Positions 59,237 through 64,000 of a DNA stretch of 64,000 nt are shown here, piece by piece (the stretch's first letter is position 1; every line of letters begins with the position of its first letter). A program made the position numbers and the translations under genes. This DNA comes from Caprimulgus europaeus (Eukaryota; Chordata; Aves; Caprimulgiformes; Caprimulgidae). The notes under the pieces are model-generated. The model was not told where the DNA came from. It saw only the letters and a program-made list of their open reading frames with translations, and did no database searches. The stretch covers positions 992,001 through 1,056,000 of the forward strand of contig OU015524.1 in assembly GCA_907165065.1 (NCBI GenBank). The letters are read 5' to 3'.

Positions 59237-62200
59237 CAACTATGATGATCACAACTGATAGTGTGCTGGGGGTGTTTGGGATTCTGTCCTGAATCAAAAT
59301 ACTAACGTTTGTAGGAAGCCAAAACTGATGCATCACATTGATTTTGGCACAGAGATGAGCAATTGCTTGTTTCCTAGGAAACGTGGGACTGTGCCTATGC
59401 AGCTCCGAATGCGCGCCCTCGTGTTTTCCTTCCTGTTGAGAGAGTAGCAAGTTTGTCCAGTGAGATCCATTCTGCTTAAAACAGAAGGGAAAATACATTT
59501 GTAAAGTTGCACTACTTAAAAAGAAGATAGCAGCAGTAATGCCAAAGTCATAAGGAAAAGGCAGAAATAATTCAAGGAAATAAAGAAGTGTCCTCTCTGT
59601 CTGTCTAATCCAGGAAGATTTTTATAGTTGCAGAGCCATCTGCTAAGTTTCATTTATTGTGCAACTTTACTACCTCACCATCATCTACTCATTAATCTGC
59701 CTTTTTTAGGTCTGTTTTTGAAATTCTGAGCATCTGTCAAATAGCTGCCACTGGTTTTGAAGCAGTAGTATGATGTAGTGTGAAGGTTTTTACAGTAAGT
59801 CATTTTGCGTGCTGTCGGTATTACTCAGCAGAAGCTGAGCCATTCATGAGATGCTTGCCTCAAGCTTGCCAGCAAACACCTCCACCACACCCTAACTCTG
59901 CATTTCTTCCTAGAAAAGGAAATAAAACACAATTTGTGGTGATGTGTCCTGTGTCTCAAAGTGTGGCTCAGACCACATGGCAGCAATTGGTCCTCTTCTG
60001 ATTTGAGCAGTGCGCTTGGGCAGTGATTGCCAAAAAGGACTGGGGGTTGTTAGCATGGAGCACTGACCCCAGCTGGAGTCTTACCATGGACACAAATGGC
60101 TGAGGCTTGGACTGAGGTTGAGGACTTTGGATGTTGGATTTAGCTGTAATGTGGTGTTTTCAGATCTGGCTATTTTGTTATGATCTGCACACAGATTGCT
60201 GAGATGAGCATGGAAAAAAAAAAGTAACCAAAACCCAGAAAATTAGTATCTACCTTCTTGTAGCTTCTGGATCAGTGTGTGGAATTCCTCCAATCCAGTG
60301 CCACGTCCTTCAGAGGTGGTCAGATATAACTCACCCTTCACGTTCGTTGTTAACAGCAAGAAAGAAAGGAGAACTAATGTAGCTGGAGTGTGGATGCCTG
60401 GCAGTGATGTCTGGGTGTGTCTCACACTAATCCATGCCTTTCCCTTTTGTATGTTACTCTGACAGCAGGTGATCTGATGTGCTACCTGAAAATGTGCTTT
60501 GAATTCAGATTCTGGCTTCCTGGTCCCATTGGAGGTGAGACAATCCATGAAGCCCCAGGAGCCAAATGAGCAGTGGCTGCCTCTGTGAGTGAGTGAATGC
60601 TGCTGGAAACAGGTATTAGCAGGTCTGGGGGACTGAGTCCTCTCTTGCCAGATGGCTGCCAGGGTGTCGCTACCCCCTGTGAAGCTTATGGATGCCTTTG
60701 TCATTCCTGCCCCGAGGTCCCCTCATGTGGTTTTTTTAGCCATTGATTTTGTTTTGCCTGCTTTAGGTAAATCTCAGTAGCAGTGGATGATTCAGCTCAA
60801 GAACTGTTTTCTTTGGGGACTAATCATTCTGTCTTGATCTACACTCCTAAATTTAGAGGTTAATCTCTGCAGGCTTCTTGTGGGGAAGGCTGAGGCTTCC
60901 ACTCTGAAACCTACTGTGAAGGGACTAACCCTAGGCGTTTTGAATCACACTCTGAGTCTTTCTCTCTTGATTATGTATGGGACTAAGCAGACTGTATTTC
61001 TAATTTAGGCAGTTACAGATGAGGTACCACAAGATGGATGAGCTGATCTAATAGCCTGCTGATACTTCCTAGCCCTGTGTTCTTGCTGTTTCTCTTGCTT
61101 CAGCTTGGGTGCCTGTGCTAAAATGGCAGGAAACAACCCCAGCAAAACAAACGGAGCCAAGGCCACCTGAGCCCTGCGGCTGGGACGAAGGTGGGGACCA
61201 GAAATGATGGCAGAAAGAGAGTTGCCCTGTAGGGTGGGAACACTCAGCTGTGACTGTCATCCTTGGTATCCTTCTTCTGTCCTTTAACTGAGGGTCAGAA
61301 TTATCAAATCCTGTTACTGCTGTGACTTTCCTCAGTCCTTTTAACAGCGGCAGCACGGACGTGCAGTGTTGTGCTCCTGACACTGCTGAGGCTTCTAACT
61401 CTGCTGACTGACCAGGGGCCAAAGGCTCAGCCAGCATGCTGCTGAGGTGGGAGTGAGGATGCTTCCCTCTTGCAGGAAGGCACTTGAGTTACTGAGGGAA
61501 ATGGCCAAAAGTGTGTAATGACCCTTTTCTAGGAGGAGACTCCTGGTCTCCGAGATGTCTTTCAGTGTGGGAGGTGCAATTTGATGTGTTGAGAGGAAGG
61601 GGAAGAGTCTCATCTATCAGTAGAAAACCTCTGACAATCATCTTGACAGGAGTTATTGTCAGTTAAAATCCAGTAGTACTACTTTAGAGTTGGTAAAACC
61701 AAAACCCCTCAGTAAAGTGAACTCCAGGATGTACTTATCTAAAATCTGTAAATGAACCCTCTGCAGCAGGAAGAATAATGTTGCTGTTCTTATCTGACAT
61801 CTGCCTACATTAACAATAGTTCATAGTGGCACAGGTGGAAAATTAGCAGTTTTTGCTGAGAAGAAAGTATCTTTCATTGGATAGAAACCTGCTTATTTTT
61901 TCACAACATGCTCTGACTTGGTGGTTTCCACACCTTGAGCCTGAAGTGGTTGGCATGATGAGGGAGTTGAGACCTGAGCTATTGTCAGAATGTCTGGAGT
62001 GGAGCCTCCAAGCATTAGTGAAAGTTCTCCTCCTTCTAAAAAGTCTTTTCTGTTTGTGATGGAGGAATTGGAGGAACAAGCTGTGAGGGGAAATGCATTT
62101 GAAACTGGACAGTGAGTAATGAAGTGATGGCCTCGGCCTCGAAATCTGAAATAAGAAGTCTGTGTTGTGCCCGAAAGAGGAAGTCTGAACTCTGCAATTA

Positions 62201-62493
62201 ACATTTCAGACTTTGTTTGAAGTTGGTGATTTTGAAGGTTATCTTGTGTGACCAAACTAGCACAGATATGTGTGTCTGGGCAGGGAATGAATCGTGTTCT
62301 GGATTGATTACTCCTGGGCCCTGCAGTTGGATTTTGACAAATCCATCCAGTCCCATGCTGTGGAATGTGTGGACAAGGTTCAAGTTTGCACTGATGGAAA
62401 TGGAAACCCCTTGCTAGACTGAGTTCAGTTTGTTTTCACATGTGGTGTGTTGTCTATCTGGTATGTCTGTTTTATTTATAGCTATATAAATAC

Positions 62494-62515
62494 TTTTTTT
62501 TTTTTAAAAAAAAAA
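62494..62515. repeat. T12A10 self-complementary homopolymer pair
   Basis: Twelve T followed directly by ten A. Candidate nucleosome-excluding tract or cruciform; it may also be an old insertion tail junction. Confidence 0.8.
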
Positions 62516-63539
62516 GCTGGTTGGTGATTTTCACATCAATATTGTGTTTTCAACAGAAAATGGCGTATGAGTCAGCAGAGGCTGCTGGCAAAGCTCTATC
62601 ATTTGGATCTAAAAATATTTGGTTTTAATGAAACATTGGGAAATGAAGACTTGGAATTGTGGTGGGTTTTTTTTTCCCCTGTAAAGTCATGAAGAACTTG
62701 ATGCATCTGTTAACAAATTGGTTTTTGTTAAAAACAGTTTGAGTGAAAGAATATCGCAGCTGGCTCATACGTTATATATGTGTTATGTTTTGTCTGCTGA
62801 GACCACAGAAAACAACATCTTTGTACATAGTAGGCAAAACTAGATTTGCAAAGGCTGGGGTTTGTTGTTGTGATTTTGTTTGGATTTTTTTTTAGTGTTG
62901 TCTAGAGATTAAAAAAACCCACCCTGGTAAATTTGCCAATATTTTCATTCAGTCTGGCAGCTTTTCTTTGAAACTTTGAATTCCAAAGAGTGTGGCCTGT
63001 TTGCTTAGAGAAAGCAGGGGGCCCACTTCACAGTGTTTGCTCTGAGGTTGGTGCACTGACAGGCAGGCATTTGTCCACATTTTTTTTATTATTAACTAGA
63101 ATAAGCAGTTTAATAACTGGGATTAAACCATCAGATCATGACAGAGTAGCATTAGCTGCAGGAACCAGGTTGGAAGGGATTCCAGATGTGATTAGATGAA
63201 TACCTGCCCTTTAGGGGAAATAGCTCAGTGGGCCTCCGCTGTTACTGGGAAGGGAAATGTTTCTTGGGCCTTTCTAGGCAGGTGTCCCAGGTTTGCGTTT
63301 TCACAGCCATGTTGCAAACCCCCAGTGCAGAAGAATGGGCTGTATGCTAGACTGGAGCCAAAACTGGCTCCCTAATGAGAGTCCAGGGTTTGCCAGAACA
63401 CACAAGATCCTGCTATTGCCTTGAGTAACTTACATTTTTGTTATAAATGCAGAAGTGCGTTTGCAGTGTGCCAGTAGGTGAATATTGCCTTAGGGGCAGG
63501 GGCAGGATCAGAGACTTCTGCTGAAGGGGAGAGTTCCCC

Positions 63540-63585
63540 CTCCGACTGAAACTAATAGCAAAACCTTACTGGTTGCAGTGGGATC
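63540..63585 (+). repeat. Possible old amniote repeat remnant
   Basis: CTCCGACTGAAACTAATAGC then AAAACCTTACTGGTTGCAGT and GGGATCA follow the pattern CTCCATTGAAATCAATGGCA, AAACTCCTATTGACTTCAAT, GGGATCA of an abundant reptilian repeat. Weak and short; low confidence. Confidence 0.3.
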
Positions 63586-64000
63586 AAAAATGGTCATGAA
63601 GTTACACCTTCCCTCAGCCAATATAAGTAGAGATGTTTAAGTTTTTCATGATTGAGCTTGTAGTATGTTCACATATGGATATGTATTCAGGGGTATGAGA
63701 GACTCTGCTAAAAATCAGAAGTAGAAAAATTAGTTTTTGATTGAAAATACTTGTTTTCTAGCAGTGTATTTAGAGATCAAAATAATGTAAAAACCTTCTT
63801 GTTTGACTGCAGAAGTTCATTCTGTTAGGAGCTGGCAGAATCTGCCTCGCTGTTCTGGGATGCATGCTGAGGATGAATTTTTTTCCATTATTAACCACTT
63901 TGGGTCATACATTGCAAAAGTACTTAGGTGCTAAAATAATGGTGGGAATCTGGCCCTGAAGCACTACAGGAGGCTTTCCCTAAACACTGCGGTGCACTGC

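Larger units (their letters stand above)
51801..64000. other. Intergenic, no gene seen
   Basis: Contains the inverted repeat at 55548, the Tigger-like remnant at 58351, small simple repeats and the weak repeat remnant at 63540. The longest open frame (60243-60704, minus, 153 codons) has no recognisable family. Confidence 0.65.

Noticed and set aside
59780-60001. Possible exon near the CAG repeat and following open frames
   Set aside because: No splice-phase continuity or family resemblance.
60243-60704. 153-codon minus-strand open frame
   Set aside because: No recognisable domain, promoter or splice partner; length is within chance for 64 kb of vertebrate DNA.
1-64000. Prokaryotic-type systems, CRISPR arrays, operons, tRNA or rRNA genes, endogenous retroviruses
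   Set aside because: No regularly spaced repeats, clustered genes, RNA-gene signatures or paired LTRs were recognised by eye. A tRNAscan and RepeatMasker run would settle small or very decayed cases.

Overview
This is a vertebrate, almost certainly avian, nuclear window. It has a spliced gene with GT-AG introns, one CpG-island promoter, AT-rich intergenic DNA and few repeats. Two 3'-end fragments of CR1 LINEs in the bird style sit at 9427-9860 and 37134-37427. Nothing in it looks prokaryotic.

One protein-coding gene can be supported: ETAA1 on the minus strand, the RPA-binding activator of the ATR checkpoint kinase. I reconstructed six coding exons by joining open frames at consensus splice sites in matching phase: 21017-20765, 19856-19719, 19445-19369, 17785-17667, 17338-15198 and 13314-13199. 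They give one 947-residue frame ending in TGA. The protein carries the ATR-activating tryptophan motif (W120), a following predicted coiled coil, two acidic FDDW-type segments, and a C-terminal basic RPA32-binding helix encoded by the small last exon. The promoter is a CpG island at about 20540-21620 with two inverted CCAAT boxes, GC boxes, an E2F-like site and a YY1 motif. The 3' UTR probably runs to about 12.0-12.1 kb.

The flanks, 1-12 kb and 21.6-64 kb, look non-coding. In mammals ETAA1 lies in a gene-poor interval between MEIS1 and C1D, and this layout fits that. The flanks hold the two CR1 copies and several much older transposon relics: a decayed antisense CR1-clade reverse transcriptase (29225-30640), an L2-clade reverse transcriptase tail (51480-51800), a MIR/CORE-SINE fragment (36957-37045), and a few possible MITE or Tigger pieces. 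They also hold short tandem duplications and palindromes built of TAAT and TGACA-type motifs that could be regulatory DNA.

No new multi-gene system is visible. The most useful leads are a possible short ETAA1 isoform made by intronic polyadenylation, an upstream ORF that overlaps the ETAA1 start inside a YY1 motif, and the preserved ancient transposon relics, which are candidates for exapted elements. Family matches are from memory of the sequences; no alignment was run.
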